Positions 26,601-33,290 of a stretch of 64,000 nt of DNA are shown in pieces. A program made the position numbers and the translations under genes. Each line of letters starts with the position of its first letter. Position 1 is the first letter of the stretch. This stretch comes from Microglena sp. YARC (Eukaryota > Chlorophyta > Chlorophyceae > Chlamydomonadales > Chlamydomonadaceae). The stretch lies in contig JAJSRW010000056.1 in assembly GCA_022414725.1 (NCBI GenBank), positions 1 through 64,000 on the forward strand, in the 5' to 3' direction. The notes beneath the pieces are model-generated. The model was not told the DNA's origin. It did no database searches and saw only the letters and a program-made list of their open reading frames with translations.

Positions 26601-29065
26601 TGAACTACGATCACCATGACGAAGGATAGTGTCAATTGGTGTCAATTGGTGTCAATTGGTGTCAATTCTACCATAGGTGGATACGCATTGATGAACTGCG
26701 AATACCATACCGAAGGCCGGTGTAAATTTCATTTCATCCATGCTTAGCATTAAGCATCGGCATTAGCATGGGGGTGAGTAGCATGGCAAGAAAAGCATGG
26801 TAGTCTGCAGGGCACAAGTATCACAACGAATGTGTCAACTCCCTTTCATCCATGCTTACTCATAAATAAGCATAATAATACTTATGATAAGTATGGGCAT
26901 TCACGTTTAGCATAAAGCATTGGCATAAGCATGGGGGTGAGTAGCATTGCGAGATAGGCATGGTAGTTAGCAGGCATCGCCATGCTACTCGCCCCCATGC
27001 TAATGCCAATGCTTAATGCTAAACGTGAATGCCTATGCTTATCAACACCGTGCCTTCTTTGCAGTTCTGGAATAGTCTAGAATAGCCTGAAATAGCCTGG
27101 AACAGCCTGAAATAGCCTGGAATAGACAGAAATATACTTAAATAGCGTGAAACAACGTGAAATAGCCTGATGAGTGACCATGCTTATCAACACCATGCCT
27201 TCTTTGCAGTTCTGAAAGTCTACTCTTCTGTCCGGGACCTTCACATCGTGGCCTTCGCCTTGACAGTGGCCCTGATGCTTGCCTTCCTCGTCTTCATGCT
27301 ACGCCCATTCTTGCAGGTACGCTCCAGGGGTGGGTTGGGGGTTGGGAGGATGAGTAAGGGCAGGAGGGGGGGGTGGGGTATGGGGTGGGGGGGAGTGAGG
27401 GCAGGAGGGAGGTTGGGGGATTGGGGGGGTAGATGTGGGTGCATGGAGGGCAAGTTCCTCGTCTTCATGCTGCGCCCATTCTTGCAGGTACGCTCCAGGG
27501 GTGGGGGATGGGGTGGGGAATGGGGTGGGATGTGGGGTGGGGATGAGTTGGGGTGGGTGGGGTGGGGGGGAAGATGTGGAGACATGGAGGGCAAGGGGTG
27601 CTCTGATGTTTGCATTCCTCGTCTTTCTGCTGCGCCCATTCTCGCAGGTATGCTCCATGGGTGGGTTGGGGGTGGGTGGGTGAGTAAGGGCAGGAGGGGG
27701 TGGGAAATGGGGGGGGGGGGGGGGGGGGGGGGAGTAAGGGCTGTAGGGAGGTTGGGGGATTGGGGGGTTAGATGTGGGTGCAGGGAGGGCAAGGGTGCTC
27801 TGATGTTTGCGTTCCTTGTCTTCATGCTGCGCCCATTCTTGCAGGTACGATCCAGGGGTGGGAGATGGGGATGGGGGGGGATGGATGGGGATGGGGGGGG
27901 AATAGGATGGGGGATGGGATGGGGATGGGGGGGGGGGGATGGGGGGGGAATAGGATGGGGGATGGGATGGGGATGGGGGGGAATAGGATGGGGGATGGGA
28001 TGGGGATGGGGGGGTGGAATGGGGTGAGGGATGGGGGATGTTTTGGGGAATGGGAATGGGGATGGGGGGGGGGGGGGAATGGGGTGAGGGATGGGGGATG
28101 TTTTGGGGATGGGGGGGGGGGGGGGGAATGGGGTGAGGGATGGGGGATGTTTGGGGAATGGGATGGGGATGGGGGGGGGGGGGAATGGGGTGAGGGATGG
28201 GGATGTTTTGGGGAATGGGATGGGGATGGGGGGGGGGGGGGGGGGGGAATGGGGTGAGGGATGGGGGATGTTTTGGGGAATGGGATGGGGGGAGGGTGTG
28301 GGTGTGTGGGGGGGGGGGGGGGGGAGTGAAGGCAGGATGGAGGTTGGGGGGGTAGATGTGGATGTATGGAGGCAAGGGGTGCTCTGATGCTTGCGTTCCT
28401 TGTCTTCATGCCCATTCTTGCAGGTAGGGGGTGGGGCGCGGGTAAGGGTAAGGGCTCCAGGGGTGGGGTGCGGGTAAGGGTAAGGGTTCCAGGAGTAGGG
28501 TTGGGGTAAGGGTAAGGGCTCCAGGGTGGGGTGGGGGATGGGGTGGGGGGGGCGTGAGTGAGGGCAGGAGGGAGGTTGGGGGATTGGGAGGGTAGATGTG
28601 GGCAAAGGGTGCTCTGATGTTTGCGTTCCTTGTCTTAATGTTACGCCCATTCGTGCATGCAAGCGCTTGTGTGTATATGATGTGTGTGGAGGTGTGTTGG
28701 GGGGCAGCACGTGGTGGTGGTGTGTGTGTCATTACCACCAACAACATAATCACCACCACCACCAGCAACAACACCAACATAATCACCGACACCACCAACG
28801 CCACCAACAGGACTCAAGCCGTGAGCAGCGCCGAATCGCAGAGCTCTTGTGCCAGCTACCCAGTGAGATAGAAGTGGAGACTTTGCTGAAAAAGGTGATT
28901 GTCAGCTCAAAGCACGGCAGCAACAACAAAGTTTCCCAAAGCTTGAGCAGGAAGCAATCCACAATTGGAAGGAAGCACTCTCCGACGGGAGCATCCATGG
29001 CTGACATTGGGGTTTCATTTGTCCAAAACAGATCTGGCCCATTGCAAGAACCCAAGTTTGATTAG
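2666..29065 (+). CDS. tmcB: TmcB-like multipass membrane protein, 3' part of gene, 16 recognised exons
   Basis: Spliced gene; exons 2666-3099, 5198-5336, 5531-5656, 8228-8416, 8977-9038, 9701-9775, 13720-14028, 16030-16200, 17176-~17214, 18371-18495, 19614-19897, 21378-21574, 23792-24028, 25692-25806, 27210-27316, 28811-29065. Phases match at all junctions except around 9038 and the uncertain end of the ninth exon. The product (~960 residues) has a cytosolic Ser/Pro-rich start, a TM segment, a domain rich in N-glycosylation sequons (NIS, NET, NAS, NWT, NDT, NST), further TM segments in the exons at 16030, 19614 and 27210, an acidic [11 protein letters not shown] loop and a tail opening [20 protein letters not shown]. 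The SLDAM...VNDVQLII...VYSVFLAVP region and that tail resemble the C-terminal half of TmcB-like proteins, whose PAS-containing upstream part would lie left of the window. Role unknown; a sensory or signalling membrane protein is inferred. Family assignment is from memory of its motifs. Confidence 0.72.
3120..4387. mobile_element. hAT-like non-autonomous DNA transposon, 1268 bp, 8-bp TSD
   Basis: The ends are imperfect terminal inverted repeats: left CAGGGATTTTTCCCC, right (reverse complement) CAGTGATTTCTTTTC. Both sides carry the same 8 bases, AGGTTGAT (3112-3119 and 4388-4395). An 8-bp target duplication and CAG(G/T)G termini are typical of hAT elements. Subterminal motifs (GGGCCATTAGGGGCC, AAATCTTAAAGTGGG) recur in the short elements at 38967-39171 and 47553-47743. 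No transposase was seen; the ~900-bp interior is unique and has no coding signal. It sits in a tmcB intron. Confidence 0.85.
4470..5160. repeat. ACAGACAG microsatellite plus acceptor-edge copy
   Basis: Long GACA/ACAG array. At 4690-4750 is a degenerate copy of the sequence leading into the next exon (ATACAACACTGCCCCC... TTGGATCCCTACAG), whose functional version is at 5150-5197. It is thus a 5'-edge copy upstream of its exon. The long Cys/Leu/Ser frames on the minus strand are translations of this array. Confidence 0.85.
5198..5336 (+). CDS. tmcB: tmcB exon: juxtamembrane segment
   Basis: Acceptor CCTCCAG, donor GTGAGT. Encodes [20 protein letters not shown] through to [13 protein letters not shown] in phase with the preceding exon; ends in phase 0. 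Confidence 0.82.
5531..5656 (+). CDS. tmcB: tmcB exon: first transmembrane helix
   Basis: Encodes 42 residues, [10 protein letters not shown] followed by a strongly hydrophobic helix ([20 protein letters not shown]) and the polar tail [10 protein letters not shown]. Basic residues before the helix suggest an N-in orientation. Both junctions are phase 0. The last ~30 bases and the donor GTGAGG seed the large array that follows. Confidence 0.85.
5657..7240 (+). repeat. ~80-bp array built from the 3' edge of the preceding exon
   Basis: About 18 units, each with ATGTATGAGCTCCTTGAGCA then GCAGCAGAGGGGGGTGGAGG, a GTGAGG donor, a GCTGCTTGTTACAGCACTAA spacer and a CA tract. The exon part matches the end of exon 5531-5656 ([13 protein letters not shown]). 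Every unit carries an intact-looking donor. The last unit (7171-7215) is more diverged. Confidence 0.92.
7330..8227. repeat. GGGGGTCGTAGGAGGAGGGA array and CCCTCA/CCCTAAA satellite
   Basis: 7330-7520 is a ~21-bp G-rich array. 7690-7712 has telomere-like CCCTAAA units grading into CCCTCACC/CCCTTACC repeats up to 8218. Frames reading Pro/Ser, His/Pro or Leu/Thr repeats here are satellite artefacts. The tract ends at acceptor TTGACAG of the next exon. Confidence 0.88.
8228..8416 (+). CDS. tmcB: tmcB exon: start of sequon-rich domain
   Basis: 63 codons, phase 0 to 0, opening [20 protein letters not shown] and containing the NIS sequon of NPANISGVF. Donor is AAG|GTGTGC. It follows the first TM helix directly in the mature message, so it is probably luminal or extracellular. 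Confidence 0.82.
8420..8962. repeat. 20-bp CTTCTCTTTGTGTTTTTGTT array
   Basis: About 27 head-to-tail units of a 20-bp T-rich motif. The period is not divisible by 3, so all frames read Phe/Leu/Cys/Ser repeats. It ends at the acceptor of the 8977 exon. Confidence 0.92.
8977..9038 (+). CDS. tmcB: tmcB short exon, one base out of phase
   Basis: After acceptor TTACATCAG, encodes [20 protein letters not shown], then AG|GTCAGC. The length (62) is one base short of what the phase-0 exon at 9701 needs, so either one base is missing from the sequence or the donor differs. A SINE starts just downstream, and a degenerate copy of the exon start lies beyond it at 9285-9315. Confidence 0.6.
9050..9250 (+). 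mobile_element. tRNA-derived SINE, copy 1
   Basis: The tRNA-like head has an A-box-like TGGTCTACTGG and a perfect T-arm (GGGGG TTCGATT CCCCC at ~9104-9120). The tail GCGTTGCAGGTCGTTGTCAA to ACCACGCCCCACCAGGCGTT is shared with 58862-59050 and, diverged, with 32935-33055. It lacks a plausible complete tRNA fold and is repeated with its tail, so a SINE fits better than a tRNA gene. Confidence 0.72.
9285..9700 (+). repeat. CCACCTAC satellite with partial exon copies
   Basis: CCACCTAC/CCATCCAC repeats. 9285-9315 is a degenerate copy of the 8970-8995 acceptor and exon start. 9410-9452 is a degenerate copy of the exon at 9701 with its acceptor (CCCCAGGATCTCCACATGGG). Both are 5'-edge copies. Confidence 0.8.
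9701..9775 (+). CDS. tmcB: tmcB exon, 25 codons
   Basis: Encodes [20 protein letters not shown] and GIRDL, phase 0 at both ends, donor GTGAGT. Confidence 0.78.
9785..11110. repeat. 29-bp AT-rich satellite, ~45 copies
   Basis: Almost perfectly homogeneous units, GAGTTTAAATAAATAGTA plus TGCCTTATTAC, with a second variant reading ACTCCTTATTAC scattered through the array. Stop codons occur in every unit. Homogeneity implies recent expansion. Unlike most arrays here, no exon sequence is visible in the unit. Confidence 0.95.
11260..13719 (+). repeat. CA satellite carrying eight 5'-edge copies of the next exon
   Basis: (CA)n tracts interrupted by copies of the acceptor and exon start TGGGAGCAGCCTACGTTGGA at about 11835, 11970, 12126, 12256, 12356, 12918, 13145 and 13433. 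The five distal copies keep ~50 bases. The three proximal ones keep ~150 and all stop at the same place (CTAGCTTGGACA) where the exon text meets CA repeats. The intact exon is at 13720. GTGTGT/CACACA reading frames on either strand are not genes. Confidence 0.92.
13720..14028 (+). CDS. tmcB: tmcB exon: sequon-rich domain
   Basis: 103 codons, phase 0 to 0, starting [15 protein letters not shown] and ending [11 protein letters not shown]. It contains sequons NIS, NET, NAS and NWT, which supports an extracytosolic location. The [13 protein letters not shown] and SLDAM stretches resemble TmcB-family motifs. Donor GTGGAG is weak, and the intron opens with the same 16 bases as the next exon. Confidence 0.85.
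14029..15720 (+). repeat. GGTGGT satellite with 3'-edge copies of the exon
   Basis: GGT/GAT repeats containing degraded copies of the end of the preceding exon (AGAGCTTATATGTTGTCGC... GATGCTATGGTGAG) near 14178, 14480, 14640, 14770, 14975, 15045 and 15400. These are donor-side copies downstream of their exon. Confidence 0.88.
15799..15896 (+). pseudogene. partial 5' copy of the next tmcB exon
   Basis: After acceptor AATCCAG, about 97 bases are nearly identical to the first half of exon 16030-16200 ([14 protein letters not shown]...). It then breaks off after GCAGCCATCAAG into CCACCA repeats with no donor, so it is most likely a skipped decoy exon. Confidence 0.8.
16030..16200 (+). CDS. tmcB: tmcB exon: transmembrane helix
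   Basis: 57 codons, phase 0. Encodes [15 protein letters not shown], a hydrophobic helix ([20 protein letters not shown]), then [15 protein letters not shown]. The helix followed by [11 protein letters not shown] is one of the more recognisable TmcB-like stretches. Confidence 0.86.
16205..17175 (+). repeat. array of 3'-edge copies (CTACAAGGTGTACAGCGTAT)
   Basis: About nine units with TTTTTCAG, then (TA)CAAGGT(G/C)TACAGCGTAT and TCTTGGCAGTCCCCTTGGTG, then TTGAATTTGAATTTGAACTT. Each copy has both an acceptor-like TTTCAG and a donor-like GTGAG, so each resembles a mini-exon of ~45 bases derived from the end of exon 16030-16200. Confidence 0.9.
17176..17214 (+). CDS. tmcB: tmcB short exon, 3' limit uncertain
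   Basis: After acceptor TTTCAG, encodes [13 protein letters not shown]; the donor could be AAT|GTGATC (17214) or CAA|GTCCCC (17202). The sequence runs on into NVINQ, which is repeated at the start of the exon at 18371, so the two were probably one exon before an internal duplication. Confidence 0.55.
17215..18370 (+). repeat. CAACTTCAATCCAACCCATC array with 5'-edge copies
   Basis: A ~20-30-bp CAATCCAACCCATCCCGCAA satellite with copies of the next exon's acceptor and start (TGCATAGAATG... CATCAAGCAGCTTGCGAC) at about 17385, 17816, 18100 and 18200. 17240-17300 also repeats the end of the preceding exon. Confidence 0.87.
18371..18495 (+). CDS. tmcB: tmcB exon: acidic loop
   Basis: Encodes [20 protein letters not shown] and the acidic run DSSDDD, ending in phase 2 at donor GTAAGC. 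Acidic loops after the FLAVP segment are common in TmcB-like proteins as I recall them. Confidence 0.8.
18530..19600. repeat. 31-bp TTTAGTTGTATATGCTTTGT satellite, ~30 copies
   Basis: T-rich homogeneous array (GTATATGCTTTGTATTG plus TTTTGTATTTAGTT). It ends at the acceptor TGATGCTTATAG of exon 19614; CTCTGATGCTT also occurs at 18670-18685, at the other side of the array. Confidence 0.92.
19614..19897 (+). CDS. tmcB: tmcB exon: basic segment and TM helix
   Basis: Starts in phase 2, encoding [20 protein letters not shown], then a Lys/Arg-rich stretch ([17 protein letters not shown]) and a hydrophobic helix ([19 protein letters not shown]) ending NGAG in phase 1 before donor GTATGG. The basic stretch suggests this part is cytosolic. 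Confidence 0.83.
19898..20430 (+). repeat. 3'-edge copies of the preceding exon
   Basis: 19935-20098 is a ~160-base near-copy of the exon's 3' half (CCCCTTCACCAAGCAC... GGAGCAGGTATGG). Three or four shorter copies of GGCAATCAACGGAGCAGGTA follow to 20370 in GTGGGTGGG repeats. Confidence 0.88.
20455..20720. other. telomere-like and CA/C-run tract
   Basis: 20480-20550 contains degenerate CCCTAAA units (AACCCTAAACCCTAAAAAC), followed by (CA)n and a 19-base C run at ~20663. No gene seen. Confidence 0.6.
20800..21365 (+). repeat. 31-bp CGCCCAGCACTACCTTCTAA array
   Basis: About 17 units of TGTGTACCGCCCAGCAC... CTTCTAATG, leading to the acceptor CAATGGAGCAG of the next exon. Confidence 0.9.
21378..21574 (+). 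CDS. tmcB: tmcB exon
   Basis: The two leading bases complete Gly of NGAG; 65 codons then open [20 protein letters not shown] and end [14 protein letters not shown], phase 0, donor GTGGGT. Partly hydrophobic ([11 protein letters not shown]), possibly membrane-associated. The bases before its acceptor (AATGGAGCAG) repeat the end of the preceding exon (AACGGAGCAG). Confidence 0.83.
21575..23185. repeat. GGTGGGTGAGCTAAGGCGTC array and ACCTACACC array
   Basis: 21575-22650 is a ~35-80-bp array whose unit (GTGGGTGAGCTAAGGCGTCC) is the donor and first intron bases after exon 21378-21574. 22640-23120 is a ~130-bp array of ACCTACACCTACACCC with CGTCCTTTCTTG. 23120-23185 is unique, with no clear coding sense. 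Confidence 0.88.
23188..23791 (+). repeat. ~85-bp array of 5'-edge copies of the next exon
   Basis: Five copies of ACAG|GCCCGGCTGGCTATAGG and AGTAGCCTCGTCGACCGC (23190, 23454, 23542, 23624, 23708), separated by CCACCAACCACC repeats, precede the intact exon at 23792. Each has an acceptor AG in context. Confidence 0.92.
23792..24028 (+). CDS. tmcB: tmcB exon: Cys-containing segment
   Basis: 79 codons, phase 0 to 0, [20 protein letters not shown] through [18 protein letters not shown] to [11 protein letters not shown]. Two Cys ten residues apart could form a disulfide if extracytosolic. Donor GTGAGT. Confidence 0.84.
24029..25691 (+). repeat. 3'-edge copy, then 58-bp array, then 5'-edge copy
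   Basis: 24158-24260 repeats the donor side (TTCAAGGTGTCTCTAGTG). 24600-25470 is a ~58-bp array (GGTGGAGCTGGCAAATCTGT, CCTAAACCCTTGATCTCT). 25470-25515 is a copy of the acceptor and start of the next exon (CTTCCCAG|GCAAACGATTCGAC). Confidence 0.85.
25692..25806 (+). CDS. tmcB: tmcB exon with sequons
   Basis: Encodes [20 protein letters not shown] and [18 protein letters not shown], with sequons NDT and NST, ending in phase 1 at donor GTTGGT. Confidence 0.82.
25807..26720 (+). repeat. array of 3'-edge copies (CCATTGGTGGCTACTCGATG)
   Basis: About eight units of ACCATTGGTGGCTACTCGAT and GATGAACTACGAGTATCATG, a GACGAAG|GTTGGTGT donor and TTTGGTGTCATTTGGTGTC spacers. Confidence 0.92.
26886..27043. 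repeat. 65-bp inverted repeat with 28-base loop
   Basis: Arms 26886-26950 and 26979-27043 pair at about 59 of 65 positions (left arm contains GGCATTCACGTTTAGCAT; right arm its complement). A third, direct partial copy lies at 26744-26790. The right end merges into CTTATCAACACCGTGCCTTC and TTTGCAG, a copy of the next exon's acceptor region (27183-27209). Confidence 0.85.
27210..27316 (+). CDS. tmcB: tmcB exon: last transmembrane helix
   Basis: [20 protein letters not shown] runs into [17 protein letters not shown] helix close to the C-terminal [10 protein letters not shown] segment is the arrangement I recall for TmcB-like proteins. Phase 0 end, donor GTACGC. Confidence 0.87.
27317..28665 (+). 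repeat. G-rich array with 3'-edge copies
   Basis: Copies of TTCCTCGTCTTCATGCTGCG and CCCATTCTTGCAG|GTACGCTCC at ~27450, 27615, 27810, 28395 and 28625, separated by GGGGATGGGG satellites and G runs of up to 20. The 358- and 489-residue Pro-rich minus-strand frames come from this array. Confidence 0.92.
28811..29065 (+). CDS. tmcB: tmcB terminal exon
   Basis: After acceptor ACCAACAG, 84 codons and TAG (29063-29065). It begins [20 protein letters not shown], the most TmcB-like stretch, and ends in a Ser/Lys-rich tail ([15 protein letters not shown]). A GTGATT at 28894 could act as a donor, so a further intron cannot be excluded. Confidence 0.8.
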   Translation, partial: DSSREQRRIAELLCQLPSEIEVETLLKKVIVSSKHGSNNKVSQSLSRKQSTIGRKHSPTGASMADIGVSFVQNRSGPLQEPKFD

Positions 29066-29548
29066 TCATACACACACACACACACAAGTTTGCCCAGGTC
29101 AGAGTTGGCTACTTGCCAGAACCCAAGTTTGATTAGTCATACACACACACACACACACACACAAGTTTGCCCAGGTCAGAGTTGGCTACTTGCCAGAACC
29201 CAAGTTTGATTAGTCATACACACACACACACAAGTTTGCCCAGGTCAGAGTTGGCTACTTGCCAGAACTCAAGTTTGATTAGTCATACACACACACACAC
29301 AAGTTTGCCCAGGTCAGAGTTGGCTATTTGCAAGAACCCAAGTTTGATTAGTCATACACAAGCTCTCCGAGGGGAGCTTCCATGGCTGACATTGGGGCTT
29401 CGTTTGCCTAAGTAGGAAATGGCCCATTGCACAAACCCAAGTTTGATAAGTCACACACACGCTCTCCAACGTGAGCTTCCATGACTGCCATTGGGGTTCG
29501 TTTGCCCCAAACAGATTTGGCCCATTTCAAGAACCCAAGTTTGAGTAG

Positions 29549-29594
<46 letters not shown>

Positions 29595-29750
29595 TAGTTT
29601 TCCCAAGTAGGAGTTGAATCACTGCTAGAACCCAAGTTTGATAAGTCACACACACACAAGTTTGCCCAACTCAGAGTTGGCTCATTCCCAGAACCCAAGA
29701 TAGATTAGCCACACACACACACGCTCACTCACACAACTCTGCACCCCTGC
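29066..29750 (+). repeat. copies of the terminal-exon 3' edge and stop
   Basis: Units of CAGAACCCAAGTTTGATTAG, (CA)n and AAGTTTGCCCAGGTCAGAG repeat the last codons and stop of tmcB at least five times up to 29360, then more diverged copies to ~29710. This is probably 3' UTR or downstream sequence. Confidence 0.87.
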
Positions 29751-29754
29751 AGTA

Positions 29755-30290
29755 TATTGCACTATCACCCATTTTCACACACACACGCTCACTCACACTT
29801 CTCTGCACCCCTGCAGTATATTGCACAATCACCCATATTGCACAATCACCCATATTGCACAATCACCCATATTGCACTATCACCCATATTGCACTATCAC
29901 CCATATTGCACTATCACCCATATTGCACTATCACCCATATTGCACTATCACCCATATTGCACTATCACCCATATTGCACTATCACCCATATTGCACTATC
30001 ACCCATATTGCACAATCACCATATTGCAACTATCACCCATATTGCACTATCACCCATATTGCACTATCACCCATATTGCACAATCACCCATATTGCACTA
30101 TCACCCATATTGCACTATCACCCATATTGCACTATCACCCATATTGCACTATCACCCATATTGCACTCACCCATATTGCACAATCACCCATATTGCACTA
30201 TCACCCATATTGCACTATCACCCATATTGCACTATCACCCATATTGCACTATCACCCATATTGCACTATCACCCATATTGCACCCAAGCC
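29755..30290. repeat. 17-bp CCCATATTGCACTATCA array, ~30 copies
   Basis: Near-perfect 17-bp units. Because 17 is not a multiple of 3 and no stop occurs, all three plus frames stay open (HPYCTITHIALSPILHY repeats). Not a gene. Confidence 0.95.
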
Positions 30291-30299
30291 AAATCATAG

Positions 30300-31680
30300 G
30301 GTTCCCAAGACCCCCCGAGACTTTGTAGCTCATGTAGCTCTGTAGCTTCCCTCTATTGCTCTTGTGCCTATGTGGCCAAGTAGCTCTTGCACCTACGTAG
30401 CTCCTGTAGCTTCCACCTAAATCTTCTGTACTGATGTAGCTCTTGTAGCTTCCCCCTACAGACCTGTTCCTCTGCAGCTCGTGTAGCTCCTGTAGCTCAT
30501 GTAGCTTCCCCCTACTGACCTGTAGCTCATGTAGCCCTGTAGCTGATGACGCTCCGGTAGCTTCCACCTACAGCTCTTGTACATATGTAGCTCATAAAGC
30601 TCCTGTAGCTCATGTAGCTTCCACCTACAGCTCTTGTACATATGTAGCTCATAAAGCTCCTGTAGCTCATGTAGCTCCTCTAGATCTCTAGATCTCTAGC
30701 TTTTGTAGCTCCCGCCTGTAGCTAGCTCCTCTAGCTCTGTAGCTCCAGTAGCTCCTGTACCTATGTGGCTCCTGTAGCTCCTCTAGCTCTGTAGCTCGTG
30801 TAGCTCCCGCCTGTACCTCCTCTAGCTTTGTAGCTCCAGTAGCTCCTTTACCTATGTGGCTCCAGTAGCTCCTCTAGCTCCTTTAGCTCCTCTAGCTCTG
30901 TAGCTCGTGTAGCTCCCGCCTGTAGCTCCTCTAGCTCTGTAGCTCCAGTAGCTCCTGTACCTATGTGGCTCCTATAGCATCCCCCTACAGCTCCTGTACC
31001 TTAGTAGCTCTTGTAGCCCTTTAGCTCATGTAGCTTCCCCATACAGCTCATGTAGCTCCTGTAGCTCCTATGGCTCCCCCCTCTAGCTCCTGTAGCTCGT
31101 ATAGCTTCCCCCTACAGCTCATCTAGCTACGTAGGTCCTATAGCACCCCTTGAGCTCCTGTGCTCCCCTCTGTAGCTCCTTGCAGCTCATGTGGCTCCAC
31201 TTGTACTTCTTTGGCTCCCCCTTGTAGCTTCTTTGGCTCCCCCTGTAGCTCAAGTAGCTCTATGCTCCCCCCTCTAGCTCCTGTAGCTCGTATAGCTTCC
31301 CCCTACAGCTCATCTACCTACGTAGGTCCTATAGCACCCCCTTGCAGCTCCTGTGGCTCCCCTCTGTAGCTCCTGTAGCTCATGTGGCTCCCCCTTGTAG
31401 CTTCTTTGGCTCCCACTTGTAGCTTCTTTGGCTTCCCCCCTGTAGCTCAAGTAGCTCATATGGCTCCCCCCTCTAGCTCCTGTAGCTCGTATAGCTTCCC
31501 CCTACACCTCATCTACCTACGTAGGTCCTATAGCACCCCCTTGTAGCTCCTGTGGCTCCCCTCTGTAGCTCCTGTAGCTCATGTGGCTCCCCCTTGTAGC
31601 TTCTTTGGCTCCCCCTTGTAGCTTCTTTGGCTTCCCCCCTGTAGCTCTAGTAGCTCATGTGGCTCCCCCATGTAGCTCCA
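30300..31680. repeat. TGTAGCTC/AGCTCCTGTAGCTC array
   Basis: Degenerate AGCT-rich repeat (GTAGCTCCTGTAGCTCATG, GTAGCTTCCCCCTACAG) with a ~180-bp higher-order unit after 31080. No gene seen. Confidence 0.88.
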
Positions 31681-32930
31681 TCGGTGTTCTTGATGATAAG
31701 TGTTGTATGTTGTGGTTTTACCATGCCGCCATCTGACTTCGGTGGTCGTATGGTAACACCACAGCTTACAACAATCAGGTATGCCTATAACGTATTGGTC
31801 CCCAAGATCATCGGGCGGTACGTCATACAATCATGCAGTACAATATATCATATGCTATGATATCGATATTGATATCCATGTTGCACAATACATAATAAGA
31901 TATCATCCATATATCATACGATATAGTGTTGTCAAGTACGTTATCGTATAGATTTATCCTATGATCTATCTAAACGATAACGTACTTGACTACTTGACAA
32001 ATCTATTTAGGACCTGTCCACATAGGCATAGGCTTTGGTCGATCATGACTTCGTGAGCAACATCTTGGTACTTGTGCCTTCTCTTGGCAGCAAACAATTT
32101 TGAACGAATGAATGCCACAGCATAGACAATCCTATGCGGTCGAGGCCGAACTTGTTTGCCAAACTAGTCAGGCTTGTTCAATGCATTAATCCCGAGGAGA
32201 CGTTTTTGTCTGCTTATACGTATTATACTCACGAAATCAAATCATCATCGCAGCACGATTCCAGGGCCCCCCCTCGTTAAAACAATTGTTTGGGGTTCAG
32301 TTCGAGGGAGGGGCATGAGAAAATAAATTGTAATGCATCATCGATATGGATAGAGACCGCTAGCCTATCTCGATACCGTCGAGTTCATGTCAGAGCCGTG
32401 AGGTTACGAACCTCGGAAATATTTGGACTCCCAGGCGCTGCTACAACGGGACACTTGTATGCTCCCTCCCGCCTTTGCCCCCCTTCATCCCCTTGAGCAT
32501 TCCAGAACGCGAGAACAGCAAGGTAATGAATCCTCGAAGACCTTAGGGCGACCAAGCACTGCTGCAAACAGCCCCTGGTTTGCCTCCTTCTACTCCTTCA
32601 ACCCCTGGTTTGCCTCCTCGTTCTCCCTCCCTCCTAGTAGAGCTAGATAGATACCATGGTGTTAACATTCCAAGTTTAGGGTTTAGGGTTAAGGGTTTAG
32701 GTTTGGTTTTATACCCTAAAGCTCTCAACCCTAGTTGGTGGCTGGAGCTATGTAACCAAGTTCAATTCACATTCCAAGTTGCTGGTAAATGGCTTACAAA
32801 TACCGGTAGTTCAAGTTCAAGTAAATGGCTGACAAGCATAAGTTTAGGCAGCCCACCGTTGTCCAATCTGCTGTAATCCCCGTTCTACGAATGGCAGAGC
32901 TCCTTGAACGACGTAGGTGTCGGCTTCAAA
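31681..32930. other. unique intergenic sequence
   Basis: Non-repetitive, moderately AT-rich; no ORF with convincing coding character or recognisable family. It contains a 17-bp inverted repeat (31931-31990), telomere-like TTTAGGG units at 32677-32702 and AT-rich palindromic ATATC stretches at 31850-31930. Possibly degraded mobile elements. Confidence 0.5.
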
Positions 32931-32934
32931 TCCT

Positions 32935-33055
32935 TAAAGTGGCGCATCGCGCTGTCAACCGCCAATGGCAGCTTTGTCCAGGCAAAGTAGCAGCCGTTCC
33001 TGCTGCCTGTAAAGACGGGGCTACCTTTATACCACGCCCCACCAGGCGTTATCAA
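32935..33055 (+). mobile_element. tRNA-derived SINE, copy 3 (diverged 3' part)
   Basis: CGCTGTCAACCGCCAATGGC, TTGTCCAG and the end ACCACGCCCCACCAGGCGTT align in order with the tails of the copies at 9050 and 58862. The tRNA-like head is missing or unrecognisable. Confidence 0.6.
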
Positions 33056-33087
33056 CACTTTCAAACTTGCTTTTAGGTACTCAAGTT

Positions 33088-33290
33088 GTTTTTTGGCGGA
33101 GCCCCCTCTTCAAGGAGGCGGGAGCCCCCAGGGTTACCCATTTGTCCGTTTGACCGAAACATTTCTTGCCCGCCCAACACGTCAGCCAACGGTCGCGTAA
33201 CTAACTCGCTTCGGCCAGCTCCATCGTTGCCACCATTCGTTCCGTTCCAACAAACACTCCGCCAATTTTCCGCATCGCTGGATAGATTGT
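33088..33290 (+). mobile_element. hairpin-ended element, copy 1
   Basis: Starts TTTTTTGGCGGAGCCCCCTC and runs through GGGTTACCCATTTGTCCG, CACGTCAGCCAACGGTCGC and CGCCAATTTTCCGC; the 3' hairpin is degraded. It shares this order with copies at 38089, 48184, 55077 and 58606. No coding capacity. Confidence 0.75.

Noticed and set aside
27241..28710. 489-residue and 358-residue Pro-rich open frames on the minus strand
   Set aside because: They are translations of GGGGATGGGG satellites and tmcB edge copies; no start context, domain or non-repetitive segment.
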